From contig NZ_JANYMP010000025.1 of the NCBI RefSeq assembly GCF_025061645.1, positions 1 to 64,000 of the forward strand: a stretch of 64,000 bases of DNA, in the 5' to 3' direction. Below the pieces are notes generated by a model. The model made no database searches. It was given only the letters and a program-made list of their open reading frames with translations, and was not told the DNA's origin. The DNA comes from Umezawaea endophytica (GTDB taxonomy: Bacteria > Actinomycetota > Actinomycetes > Mycobacteriales > Pseudonocardiaceae). Below, piece after piece: positions 25,655 to 34,097 of this stretch. Position 1 is the first letter of the stretch. Every line of letters begins with the position of its first letter. Both the position numbers and the translations under genes were made by a program.

Positions 25655-26533
25655 CTAGAACGCGGGCAGCGTGTCCCAGGCGTGTCCGGCGTCCAGCGCG
25701 TCGTCCCGCAGCACCGAGCCCTCGATGAGCCCGTACGGCCGGTCGGCCGCGTAGAACACCTCGTTGTCGTTCTCCAGCCCGAACGCGCTGAGGTCCACCA
25801 GGAAGTGGTGCTTGTTCGGCATAGACATCCGCACCTCGGCCACCTCGGGACGGGCCTCCAGCACGGCCTCGCCCATGGCGTACAGCGTCTGCTGCAACGA
25901 GAGGCTGTGCTTGGTCGCGAACGTCGCCAGCAGCAGTTCGCGGATCTCGGTGAAGCTCTTGGCCCAGTCGACGTCGGTGCCCAGGTAGCGCCACCGGGCC
26001 GTCACGGACGTGGCCAGGATGCGGTCGTCCGTCTCCTTCAGCGTCGTGTACGGGTCCTTCGGGAACCCGTGGAACTCCGACCCGGTCGACTTCAGCACCA
26101 CGAGGTCCTTCAGCCCCGACACGACCCACGCGTCCGACCCGTCGACCGTCACGGCGGTGGTGCGCTTCTCGTTGGAGCCCTGGACGAACGAGTGGTCGTT
26201 CGCGTCGATCCGGTTCCACCCGTGCTCGTCGACGAGGACCCGCGCGCCGGTGATGGCCTCCTGGGTGGACACGAAGTGCCGCCCGAGCCGCAGGGCGAAG
26301 TCCTCGACCTCGCCGACCGGCGCCTGCTTGGCGAACGCGTAGACGGTGTTCTTCTGCGTGTCCGTCGCGAGCACCTTCGAGTTGTCGCCCGTGTGGTGCG
26401 TGTCCGCGAGGTCGCCGCGCAGCGAGGTGCTGACCGTCAGGTCCCTGATGGTGTGCACGGACCCCTCCCGCGACACCGCGACGAGGCGGTTCTCCGCCTT
26501 CCCGTACTGGTTCGGCCCCAGGATGATGGCCAT
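25655..26533 (-). CDS. Urate oxidase (uricase)
   Basis: Uricase oxidises uric acid to 5-hydroxyisourate without a cofactor. The 292-residue protein has the family landmarks ILGPNQYGKAENRLVAV at the N-terminus, the active-site block LATDTQKNTVYAFAK, VDEHGWNRIDANDHSF, KDLVVLKSTGSEFHGF and MPNKHHFLVDLSAFG. It follows uraD by 29 bases in one transcript. The enzyme that hydrolyses its product, hydroxyisourate hydrolase (UraH), is not present in the window. The transcript starts in the divergent region that holds IclR-type sites, so purine degradation is probably co-regulated with glyoxylate use. Confidence 0.97.
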   Translation of the reverse strand: MAIILGPNQYGKAENRLVAVSREGSVHTIRDLTVSTSLRGDLADTHHTGDNSKVLATDTQKNTVYAFAKQAPVGEVEDFALRLGRHFVSTQEAITGARVLVDEHGWNRIDANDHSFVQGSNEKRTTAVTVDGSDAWVVSGLKDLVVLKSTGSEFHGFPKDPYTTLKETDDRILATSVTARWRYLGTDVDWAKSFTEIRELLLATFATKHSLSLQQTLYAMGEAVLEARPEVAEVRMSMPNKHHFLVDLSAFGLENDNEVFYAADRPYGLIEGSVLRDDALDAGHAWDTLPAF

Positions 26534-26562
26534 CGGTCAGCTCCTTCTGGTGTTCGGCGGGG

Positions 26563-27042
26563 TCACGCGACGGCCTTGCGCAGCCGCAGGGCGGCGATCT
26601 TGGCCAGTTCGCGGTTCACCACGCGGAGTTCGGTGTCGGGGTCGTTGTCCATCCTGGCCGCCAGGTCCGCCAGCACCTGCTCGCCGCTGAGCCCGGTCGC
26701 GCACACCAGGTAGATGTGGCCGAACCGCTCCTCGTAGGCGACGTTGGCCGCCACGAGCCGGTCCGCGAGCGACGCGTCGACGCCGGACTGCTCGGCCGAG
26801 GACCACTTCGCCGAGACGCCGCCGTGCCGGGCGCGCTCGCCGATGCGCGGGTGGCCCGCGATGGCTCCGAGGATCTCCTGGGTGTCGAGGTCGACCTCGG
26901 CCCGCGCGACGAGCGCGTCGACGTCCGGGTACGGGCGGGCGGCCACGACGGCGTCGACCCAGCGGGGCACCGCGAGGCATTCGGCGAGCAGCGGTCGGAG
27001 GTCGTCCGCCGGTGCGGAGTTGAAGCCTGGCAGTCCCGGCAA
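26563..27042 (-). CDS. uraD: OHCU decarboxylase
   Basis: UraD decarboxylates 2-oxo-4-hydroxy-4-carboxy-5-ureidoimidazoline to S-allantoin, the third step of urate breakdown. The 159-residue protein has AGHPRIGERARH with the active-site His, WSSAEQSGVD, and YEERFGHIYLVCATGLS, all typical. The start is TTG at 27042, unusual but supported by a strong AAAGGAAAGGG ribosome site just upstream and by the family start point. It is the first gene of the uraD-uricase operon and divergent from hyi; an operator-like palindrome lies 13 bases before its start codon. Confidence 0.93.
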   Translation of the reverse strand: MPGLPGFNSAPADDLRPLLAECLAVPRWVDAVVAARPYPDVDALVARAEVDLDTQEILGAIAGHPRIGERARHGGVSAKWSSAEQSGVDASLADRLVAANVAYEERFGHIYLVCATGLSGEQVLADLAARMDNDPDTELRVVNRELAKIAALRLRKAVA

Positions 27043-27054
27043 GGGCCCTTTCCT

Positions 27055-27069
27055 TTCTGCATAGCGGAA
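27055..27069. promoter_or_regulatory. Putative IclR-family operator, uraD side
   Basis: TTCTGCATAGCGGAA, an imperfect 15-bp palindrome immediately upstream of the uraD ribosome site. Its reverse complement shares TTCCGCTATGCA with the aceB site. A further half site, TTCCGCAGTGAGG, begins at 27076. Confidence 0.6.
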
Positions 27070-27173
27070 TTACTTTTCCGCAGTGAGGGACGGTACGAGC
27101 GGTGTCGAGTGCTGTCAACAGTCTTGCGCTCTTCCGCGCCACCCGCCTACGCTCTCGTTAGACGGAAACTAAC

Positions 27174-27188
27174 TTCCGCATTGTGGAA
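27174..27188. promoter_or_regulatory. Putative IclR-family operator, hyi side
   Basis: TTCCGCATTGTGGAA, a 15-bp palindrome with arms matching the other two sites. It overlaps the first bases of the hyi ribosome site (GGAAGGA), so bound regulator would block transcription near the start of the long operon. A second small dyad (GTTAG, seven bases, CTAAC) ends at its left edge. Confidence 0.6.
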
Positions 27189-27197
27189 GGAATGGTC

Positions 27198-27989
27198 ATG
27201 CGGTACGACGTCAACCTCTCGATCCTGTTCACCGAGCTGCCGCTGCTCGAACGTCCCGCCGCCGCCCGCGCCGCCGGGTTCGACGCGGTCGAGTTCTGGT
27301 GGCCCTTCGCGGTCGCCCAGCCGGACGACCGCGAGGTCGCGGAGTTCGTCGGCGCGATCACGGCCGCGGGCGTGCGGCTCGTCGGCCTCAACTTCTTCGC
27401 GGGCGACCTGCCGAGCGGCGACCGCGGCCTGGTGTCGTGGCCGGGCCGCGAGGGCGAGTTCAAGGCGAGCGTCGACCTCGCGATCGGCATCGCCCGCGAG
27501 ACGGGCTGCCGCGCGTTCAACGCCCTGTACGGCAACCGGATCGAGGGCGTCGACCCCGCCGAGCAGGACGCGCTGGCGCTGCGGAACCTCGCGTTCGCCG
27601 CCGACGCGGCCGCCGCGATCGACGCGACCGTGCTGCTCGAACCGGTCAGCGCGATCCCCGCCTACCCGCTGCTCACGGCGGCCGACGCGCTCGCCGTCGC
27701 CGACCGGCTCGGCAGGCCGAACGTGGCGCTGCTGGCCGACCTCTACCACCTCGCCGTCAACGGCGACGACCTCGACGCCGTGGTCACCGAGCACGCGGCG
27801 CGGATCGGCCACGTGCAGATCGCCGACGCACCCGGCCGCGGCGAACCGGGTTCCGGAGACCTGGAGCTGGAGCGGTACCTCGCCCAGCTCGAAGCCAACG
27901 GCTACCAGGGGTTCGTCGGCGCCGAGTACAAGCCCACCGGCCCCAGCGCCGACAGCTTCGGCTGGCTGACCAGGGAGGAAGACCAGTGA
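27198..27989 (+). CDS. hyi: Hydroxypyruvate isomerase
   Basis: Hyi interconverts hydroxypyruvate and tartronate semialdehyde. The 263-residue TIM-barrel protein begins RYDVNLSILFTELPLLERPAAA, as in the Hyi family, with GFDAVEFWWPF, a catalytic-Glu strand ending LLEPVS, and IGHVQIADAPGRGEPGSG, the usual phosphate/substrate loop. ATG at 27198 lies six bases after GGAAGGA; the ATG at 27192 is too close. First gene of a six-gene operon running to allantoicase, with each following gene overlapping the last or nearly so. Confidence 0.92.
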   Translation: MRYDVNLSILFTELPLLERPAAARAAGFDAVEFWWPFAVAQPDDREVAEFVGAITAAGVRLVGLNFFAGDLPSGDRGLVSWPGREGEFKASVDLAIGIARETGCRAFNALYGNRIEGVDPAEQDALALRNLAFAADAAAAIDATVLLEPVSAIPAYPLLTAADALAVADRLGRPNVALLADLYHLAVNGDDLDAVVTEHAARIGHVQIADAPGRGEPGSGDLELERYLAQLEANGYQGFVGAEYKPTGPSADSFGWLTREEDQ

Positions 27990-28864
27990 CCACCATCGGT
28001 TTCATCGGCCTCGGCATCATGGGGTCGCCCATGTCCGGGCACCTCGTCGCGGCGGGCCACGCCGTGCGGGGCTTCGACCTCAACGCCGACTCGGTCGCGA
28101 AGCTCGTCGCGGCGGGCGGCACGGCGGCGGGCGGTGTCGCGGACGCCGTGGCGGGCGCGGACGTCGTGATCACCATGCTGCCGGACCACCCGCAGGTCGA
28201 GGACGTCGTCCTCGGCGACGGCGGCGTGCTGGAACTCGCGGCGCCCGGAACCCTGCTGGTCGACATGAGCACGATCCGGCCGGAAACCTCGGTGGCCGTG
28301 GCGGAAGCCGCCGCCAGCAAGGGGATCCGCGTGCTGGACGCGCCCGTGTCCGGTGGTGAGGCCGGGGCCAGGCAGGCCTCGCTGTCCATCATGGTCGGTG
28401 GCGAGGAGGCCGACTTCGCCGCGGCCCGGCCGCTGCTCGACGTGGTCGGCAAGACCGTCGTCCACGTCGGACCGCACGGCGCGGGCCAGGTCGTGAAAGC
28501 GGCCAACCAGCTCATGGTCGGCGGCATCTACGCGCTCGTCGCGGAGGCCATCGTGCTGCTGGAGGCGTCCGGTGTGGACGCCAAGGCGGGCCTCGACGTG
28601 CTCGCGGGCGGCCTGGCCGCCAACCGGATCCTGGACCTCAAGCGGGAGACCATGATCGCCCGCGAGTTCGCGCCGGGTTTCCGGATCGACCTGCACCACA
28701 AGGACATGGGCATCGCGCTGGCCGCGGCCCGGCAGGCCGACGTCGCACTTCCGGTGACGGGGCTGATCGCCCAGCTCATCGCGGCGGGACGGGCGCGGGG
28801 GTACGGCTCCCTCGACCACTCCGCCCTGCTCAAGGTCATCGAGAACCTATCCGGGAGGGCGTAA
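27986..28864 (+). CDS. 2-hydroxy-3-oxopropionate (tartronate semialdehyde) reductase
   Basis: This 292-residue beta-hydroxyacid dehydrogenase reduces tartronate semialdehyde to D-glycerate with NAD(P)H. The Rossmann motif GFIGLGIMGSPMSGHL is at the N-terminus, substrate-binding LDAPVSGGEAGARQASLSIMVGG in the middle, and the catalytic Lys in GQVVKAANQLMVGG near 172. GTG start overlaps the hyi stop by four bases, and its stop shares one base with the gcl start. The GarR/GlxR assignment over 3-hydroxyisobutyrate dehydrogenase rests on position next to gcl and hyi. Confidence 0.93.
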   Translation: MTTIGFIGLGIMGSPMSGHLVAAGHAVRGFDLNADSVAKLVAAGGTAAGGVADAVAGADVVITMLPDHPQVEDVVLGDGGVLELAAPGTLLVDMSTIRPETSVAVAEAAASKGIRVLDAPVSGGEAGARQASLSIMVGGEEADFAAARPLLDVVGKTVVHVGPHGAGQVVKAANQLMVGGIYALVAEAIVLLEASGVDAKAGLDVLAGGLAANRILDLKRETMIAREFAPGFRIDLHHKDMGIALAAARQADVALPVTGLIAQLIAAGRARGYGSLDHSALLKVIENLSGRA

Positions 28865-30579
28865 TGCCGAAGATCCCCGTCATGCAGGCCGTCATCGAGG
28901 TCCTCAAGTCCGAGGGCATCGACACCGTGTTCGGCTGCCCCGGCGCCGCGATCCTGCCGTTCTACAAGGCGATGGAGACCGACGGTTCGATCGAGCACCT
29001 GATCGTGCGGCACGAGGAGGGCGCGACGCACATGGCCGACGGCTGGTCGCGCACGACCGGCAACGTCGGCGTCGCGATCGGCACGTCCGGGCCCGCGGGC
29101 ACGAACATGATCACCGGCCTGTACACCGCGCAGGCCGACTCGGTGCCGATCCTGTGCATCACCGGCCAGGCCGTGTCCACGAAGCTGCACCAGGAGGCGT
29201 TCCAGGCCGTCGACATCGTCGAGATCGCCAAGCCCGTCACGAAGTGGGCGGTGCAGGTGAAGGAGGCGGCGCAGGCTCCGTGGATCTTCCGCGAGGCGTT
29301 CCGGATCGCCCGGTCCGGCAGGCCGGGCCCGGTGCTGATCGACCTGCCGCTGGACGTGCAGAAGCAGGAGATCGAGTGGGACCCCGCGATCGACGCGCCC
29401 CTGCCCGTGACGCGGGCGGTGCCGCACGGCCCGCGCGTCGAACGGGCGCTGGAGTTGTTGCTGGCGGCGGAGAAGCCGCTGCTGCTCGCGGGCGGCGGCG
29501 TGATCCTCGGTGAGGCGCACGAGGAACTGCTGGAGCTGGCCGAGTACCTCCAGATGCCGATCCAGGCGACCCTGATGGGCAAGGGCGCGGTCGACGAGGA
29601 CCACCCGCTGTACGCGGGCATGACCGGCATCCAGACCTCGCAGCGCTACGGCAACGCGTCGTTCCTGGAGTCCGACCTGGTGCTCGCGCTCGGCGCCCGC
29701 TTCGGCGACCGGCACACCGGCGACCTCGCGACGTACCGGGGCACCAGGACGTTCATCCACGTGGACTCCGAGCCCACCCAGATCGGCCGCGTCTTCGGGC
29801 CGGACCTCGGGATCGTGGCCGACACCAAGCTGTTCCTGCAGGCGGTCATCGACCTCGCGCGCTCCCGTGACGCCGGACGGGCGGCGGGGAAGTGGGTGGC
29901 ACGGGTGCAGGAGCTGAAGGCGACCCTGACCCGCCGCGAGGACTTCCCGAACGTCCCGGTCAAGGCGCCAAGGGTGTTCAAGGAGATCAACGAGTACTAC
30001 GGCCCCGACACGTACTTCGTGACCGCGATCGGGCTGTACCAGATCTGGTCCGGGCAGCACCAGAAGGCGCACAAGCCGCGCCACTACCAGGTGTGCGGCC
30101 AGGCCGGTCCGCTCGGCTGGGAGATCCCGGCGGCCATCGGCGTGAAGAAGGCGTTGAAGCGCACCGATCCCGGCGCGGAGGTGGTCGGGATCGTCGGCGA
30201 CTACTCGTTCCAGTTCCTGGTGGAGGAACTCGCCGTCGGCGCGCAGTACGACGTGCCGTTCGTGCTGATCATGCTGAACAACGAGTACCTGGGCCTGATC
30301 CGGATGGCCGAGGACCACGGCGGCTACGACATGAAGTACGAGGTCGACATCCACTACGACGTGAACGGGTCGGACAACGTCAAGATCATGGAGGCCTACG
30401 GCTGCTCCGGCGTCCGGGTCACCGAGCCCGAGCGGATCCGCGAGTCGCTGGAGTGGGCGCGCAAGGAGGCCGACCGCACCAGCCGCCCGGTCCTCGTGGA
30501 GATCATGATCGAACGGGAGGGCAACACGGCCAACGGCGTCTCCATCGCGGCGGTGCGCGAGTTCGAGCCGGTGCCGTGA
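28864..30579 (+). CDS. gcl: Glyoxylate carboligase
   Basis: Gcl is a thiamine-diphosphate enzyme that joins two glyoxylates to tartronate semialdehyde and CO2. The 571-residue length is normal. N-terminal GIDTVFGCPGAAILPFYKAM has Val where other TPP enzymes carry the catalytic Glu, a known Gcl feature (here in TVFGCPG). FAD-domain and C-terminal TPP motif GDYSFQFLVEELAVGAQYDVPFVLIMLNNEYLG are clear, as is KYEVDIHYD before the end. It sits between the reductase and glycerate kinase genes and overlaps both by one to four bases. Confidence 0.97.
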   Translation: MPKIPVMQAVIEVLKSEGIDTVFGCPGAAILPFYKAMETDGSIEHLIVRHEEGATHMADGWSRTTGNVGVAIGTSGPAGTNMITGLYTAQADSVPILCITGQAVSTKLHQEAFQAVDIVEIAKPVTKWAVQVKEAAQAPWIFREAFRIARSGRPGPVLIDLPLDVQKQEIEWDPAIDAPLPVTRAVPHGPRVERALELLLAAEKPLLLAGGGVILGEAHEELLELAEYLQMPIQATLMGKGAVDEDHPLYAGMTGIQTSQRYGNASFLESDLVLALGARFGDRHTGDLATYRGTRTFIHVDSEPTQIGRVFGPDLGIVADTKLFLQAVIDLARSRDAGRAAGKWVARVQELKATLTRREDFPNVPVKAPRVFKEINEYYGPDTYFVTAIGLYQIWSGQHQKAHKPRHYQVCGQAGPLGWEIPAAIGVKKALKRTDPGAEVVGIVGDYSFQFLVEELAVGAQYDVPFVLIMLNNEYLGLIRMAEDHGGYDMKYEVDIHYDVNGSDNVKIMEAYGCSGVRVTEPERIRESLEWARKEADRTSRPVLVEIMIEREGNTANGVSIAAVREFEPVP

Positions 30580-31583
30580 CCGGTCACGTCCTGGTGGCGC
30601 CGGACAAGTTCAAGGGATCGCTGACCGCCCCGCGGGTCGCCGCCGCCGTGGCGCGCGGCCTGCGGGAGGCGGTCCCCGGCCTGGACGTGCGCTGTCTGCC
30701 GGTGGCCGACGGCGGTGACGGCACGGTCGACGCCGCCGTCGCCGCCGGGTTCACCCGCGTCGGCCGGTGGGTGACCGGCCCGGTCGGCAAACCCGTCGCC
30801 GCCTCGTTCGCCCTCCGCGGCCGCACGGCCGTCGTGGAGGTCGCGGCGGCGTCCGGACTGGCCGGGCTGCACCCGTTGGCACCGCTGACCGCCACCAGCC
30901 GCGGCACCGGCGAACTGGTGCGCGGCGCGCTGGACATGGGCTGCACCCGGATCGTGCTCGGCGTCGGCGGCAGCGCGTGCACCGACGGCGGGCGCGGGAT
31001 GGTGGAAGCGTTGGCGGGCAAGGACTTCGGCGACATCGACGTGGTGCTGGCCAGCGACGTGGACAACCCGCTGCTCGGCCCGAACGGCGCCGCGGCGGTG
31101 TACGGGCCCCAGAAGGGCGCGACACCCGCCGACGTCCAGGTGCTGGAGGAACGGCTGCGCGCGTGGGCCGACGAGGTCGGCCACGAGCACGCCGACACCC
31201 CCGGCGCGGGCGCGGCGGGCGGCATCGGCTTCGCCGCCCTCGCCCTGCTGGGCGCCCGCCGACGGCCGGGCATCGAGGTGGTGCTCGACCTGGTCGGCTT
31301 CACCGACGCGCTGCCCGGCGCCCGGCTGGTGATCACCGGCGAGGGGTCGCTGGACGCGCAGACCCGGCACGGCAAGGCGCCCGCGGGCGTGGCGGCGGCG
31401 TCCGGGGGAGTGCCGGTGGTCGCCGTGGCGGGCCGCTGCTCGGTCGACCCCGCCGAGATCGGCCTGCGGTCCGCTTACGCGCTGCTGGACGTCGAACCGG
31501 ACGTGACCCGCTGCCTCGCCGACGCCGAACGGCTGCTGGTCGGACTTGCCGGTCGCATCGCGGCGGACTGGCTGGAAGAGTGA
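30576..31583 (+). CDS. Glycerate kinase (GlxK/GarK type)
   Basis: Phosphorylates D-glycerate, delivering two-carbon units to glycolysis. Family motifs include [73 protein letters not shown] and [19 protein letters not shown]. At 335 residues it is short: the segment between GMVEAL and the DVDNPL strand is about 30 residues smaller than in most GlxK proteins, with no frameshift visible. GTG start overlaps the gcl stop (GTGA). The loss lies in a surface region of the family, so the enzyme could still work. Confidence 0.92.
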   Translation: MTGHVLVAPDKFKGSLTAPRVAAAVARGLREAVPGLDVRCLPVADGGDGTVDAAVAAGFTRVGRWVTGPVGKPVAASFALRGRTAVVEVAAASGLAGLHPLAPLTATSRGTGELVRGALDMGCTRIVLGVGGSACTDGGRGMVEALAGKDFGDIDVVLASDVDNPLLGPNGAAAVYGPQKGATPADVQVLEERLRAWADEVGHEHADTPGAGAAGGIGFAALALLGARRRPGIEVVLDLVGFTDALPGARLVITGEGSLDAQTRHGKAPAGVAAASGGVPVVAVAGRCSVDPAEIGLRSAYALLDVEPDVTRCLADAERLLVGLAGRIAADWLEE

Positions 31584-31588
31584 GCCGC

Positions 31589-32893
31589 ATGACCTTCGAC
31601 CTGGTGTTCCGCGCTCGAAGAGTGGTCACGCCGGACGGCGAGATCGCGGGCGCCGTCGGTGTGCGGGACGGTCGCGTGGCGGCGATCGAGCCCTCGCTCG
31701 ACGGCGCCCGCGTGATCACCCTCGCCGACGACGAGGTGCTGCTGCCGGGGCTCGTGGACACGCACGTGCACGTCAACGACCCCGGCCGCAGCGAGTGGGA
31801 GGGGTTCGAGACGGCGACGCTGGCCGCCGCGGCGGGCGGTGTGACGACGATCGTCGACATGCCGCTCAACAGCCTGCCGCCGACGGTCGACGTGGCCGCG
31901 CTGGAGGTCAAGCGCAAGACCGCGCGCGGCCGGGTCCACACCGACGTGGGCTTCTGGGGCGGCATCATCCCCGGCAACCTGCCCGACCTGCGCGGCCTGC
32001 ACGACGCGGGCGTCTTCGGCTTCAAGTGCTTCCTGCTGCACTCGGGCGTGGACGAGTTCCCGCAGGTCCAGCCCGCCGAGTTCAGCGCCGCGCTCGAAGA
32101 GTTGGGGTCGTTCGACGCGTTGACGATCGTGCACGCGGAGGACGCGCACACGGTCACCGACTCGCTGCCGGACTACGCCGGGTTCCTCGCGTCCCGGCCG
32201 CCGTCGGCCGAGACGATCGCGATCGAGCAGGTGATCGAGACCGCGCGGCGGACCGGGGCGCGGGCGCACGTCCTGCACCTGTCCAACGCGGGCGCGCTGC
32301 CCGTCATCGCCGCCGCCAAGCGCGACGGCGTCCGGATCACCGTCGAGACCTGCCCGCACTACCTGACCTTCACCGCCGAGGAGATCGGCGACCGCGCCAC
32401 GCAGTTCAAGTGCTGCCCGCCGATCCGCGAGGCCGCCAACCGCGAAGGCCTGTGGCGCGGGCTGGCGGACGGCACGATCGACCTGGTCGCCAGCGACCAC
32501 TCGCCGTGCACGCCGGAGCTGAAGGCGGGTGACTTCGCCACCGCGTGGGGCGGGATCGCGAGCCTCCAACTCGGCCTGCCCGCCGTGTGGACCCAGGCCA
32601 GGCAACGGGGTCACGCGCTGACCGACGTGGTGCGGTGGATGGCGTCGAGCCCCGCCGACCAGGTCGGCCTGGCGCGCAAGGGACGCGTCGCGGTCGGCGG
32701 GGACGCCGACTTCTGCGTGTTCGCGCCCGACGACGCGTTCGTCGTCGACCGCGCGAAACTGCGCCACCGCAACCCCGTCACGCCGTACCACGGTCGCCCG
32801 CTCGCGGGCGTCGTGCGGCAGACGTGGCTGCGCGGCCAGGAGATCACCGGAACCGACCCGCTCGGGCGGTTGCTGACCAGAGGAGATTCATGA
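31589..32893 (+). CDS. allB: Allantoinase
   Basis: AllB hydrolyses allantoin to allantoate. The 434-residue protein is a cyclic amidohydrolase with a two-metal centre: DTHVHVND (His59, His61), a likely carboxylated Lys in [11 protein letters not shown] near 146, [21 protein letters not shown] and the Asp in [17 protein letters not shown] is typical of allantoinase rather than dihydroorotase. ATG at 31589 is used here; the GTG at 31580 would overlap the glycerate kinase stop and is equally possible. Coupled by ATGA overlap to allantoicase downstream. Confidence 0.94.
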   Translation: MTFDLVFRARRVVTPDGEIAGAVGVRDGRVAAIEPSLDGARVITLADDEVLLPGLVDTHVHVNDPGRSEWEGFETATLAAAAGGVTTIVDMPLNSLPPTVDVAALEVKRKTARGRVHTDVGFWGGIIPGNLPDLRGLHDAGVFGFKCFLLHSGVDEFPQVQPAEFSAALEELGSFDALTIVHAEDAHTVTDSLPDYAGFLASRPPSAETIAIEQVIETARRTGARAHVLHLSNAGALPVIAAAKRDGVRITVETCPHYLTFTAEEIGDRATQFKCCPPIREAANREGLWRGLADGTIDLVASDHSPCTPELKAGDFATAWGGIASLQLGLPAVWTQARQRGHALTDVVRWMASSPADQVGLARKGRVAVGGDADFCVFAPDDAFVVDRAKLRHRNPVTPYHGRPLAGVVRQTWLRGQEITGTDPLGRLLTRGDS

Positions 32894-33930
32894 GCGAAGT
32901 GCCCGGCTGGACGAGGCTCCCCGACCTGGCTTCCCGCGCCGTCGGCGGGAGCGTGGTGTGGGCCAACGACGAGTTCTTCGCCGAGCGCGAGAACCTGATC
33001 CGGGCAGCGGAGCCCGCTTACCAGACGTACACGTTCGGCCACAAGGGCCAGGTCTACGACGGTTGGGAGACGCGGCGGCGCCGGTCGCCCGGCGACGACC
33101 AGGCGGTCGTCCGGCTCGGCCTGCCGGGGATCGTGCGCGGTGTCGTGGTCGACACGGCGTTCTTCACCGGCAACTACCCGCCGCACGGGTCGGTGGAGGC
33201 AACGTCGGTCGAGGGCTACCCGTCCCCGGACGAGCTGGCGGCGGCCGAGTGGGAGGTGCTCGTGCCGAAGTCCCCGTTGGGGGGCAACCAGAAGCACTAC
33301 TTCGAGGTCTTCGTCGAACGCCGGTACACGCACGTGCGGCTGACCATGCACCCGGACGGCGGCGTGGCCCGGCTGCGGGTGTTCGGCGAACCGGTCGCCG
33401 ACCCGCGGTTCCTGGTCGCGGGGGCGCTGGACCTGGCCGCGCTGGAGAACGGCGCGAGCGTCACCGGGTGCAGCAACATGTTCTACAGCTCCCCCAGCAA
33501 CCTGATCGCCCCCGGCCAGGCGAACCTGATGGGCGAGGGCTGGGAGACCGCGCGCCGCCGTGACGACGGCAACGACTGGGTCGCGCTGAAGCTCGCCGAG
33601 GCGGGCACGGTGACGTTGGCGGAACTGGACACCAGCCACTTCAGCGGCAACGCGCCCGCGTGGGCGTCCGTGCTCGGCTGCGACGCCCGCAAGGACCCCG
33701 ACGCGTGGTTCGACCTGCTGCCGCGCACGAGGCTGCAACCCGATACGCGGCACCGCTTCCGGCTGGCGGGCGACGTCGAGGTCACGCACGCGCGGCTGGA
33801 CATCTTCCCGGACGGCGGCATGGCCAGGCTGCGGCTGTTCGGCGCGCTCACCGCGAGCGGCCACGAGGCGCTGACCCGCCGGTGGCTGGACCTCCTGCCC
33901 CCGGCGCACGCGAGGCTCGTCGCGGGCTGA
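32890..33930 (+). CDS. alc: Allantoicase
   Basis: Allantoicase splits allantoate to ureidoglycolate and urea. The 346-residue protein has two similar halves, as the family does: the first with [41 protein letters not shown], the second with [19 protein letters not shown] and [14 protein letters not shown]. Both have a KHYFE/RHRFR strand and a [12 protein letters not shown] or [12 protein letters not shown] end. It is the last gene of the hyi operon, with an AGGAG site and an ATGA overlap with allB. No ureidoglycolate lyase is found after it, so conversion of its product to glyoxylate must use a gene elsewhere. Confidence 0.96.
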   Translation: MSEVPGWTRLPDLASRAVGGSVVWANDEFFAERENLIRAAEPAYQTYTFGHKGQVYDGWETRRRRSPGDDQAVVRLGLPGIVRGVVVDTAFFTGNYPPHGSVEATSVEGYPSPDELAAAEWEVLVPKSPLGGNQKHYFEVFVERRYTHVRLTMHPDGGVARLRVFGEPVADPRFLVAGALDLAALENGASVTGCSNMFYSSPSNLIAPGQANLMGEGWETARRRDDGNDWVALKLAEAGTVTLAELDTSHFSGNAPAWASVLGCDARKDPDAWFDLLPRTRLQPDTRHRFRLAGDVEVTHARLDIFPDGGMARLRLFGALTASGHEALTRRWLDLLPPAHARLVAG

Positions 33931-33975
33931 TCCCGGCGCACCGGAACACCCCCGACCGGGCCAGTTGATACGTCG

Positions 33976-33997
33976 TCATCAGCCCGGAGGCTGATGA
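33976..33997 (+). terminator. Hairpin after the allantoin operon
   Basis: Perfect 9-bp stem (TCATCAGCC/GGCTGATGA) with loop CGGA, 46 bases beyond the allantoicase stop. No T-run follows. Confidence 0.5.
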
Positions 33998-34048
33998 TCG
34001 CGTGCGACCACAGTCGGTTGTGCGGTCGTCCTCCCGCTGCGAGCCTCG

Positions 34049-34078
34049 GTCCGTCCGCCGGTCCTCCGGCGGACGGAC
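34049..34078 (+). terminator. Second hairpin, between allantoicase and peptidase genes
   Basis: Perfect 13-bp stem (GTCCGTCCGCCGG/CCGGCGGACGGAC) with loop TCCT. It ends eight bases before the AGGGAGGA ribosome site of the peptidase gene, so it may be a terminator of the upstream operon or a structure in the peptidase leader. Confidence 0.4.
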
Positions 34079-34097
34079 AGGATCTAGGGAGGAACCT

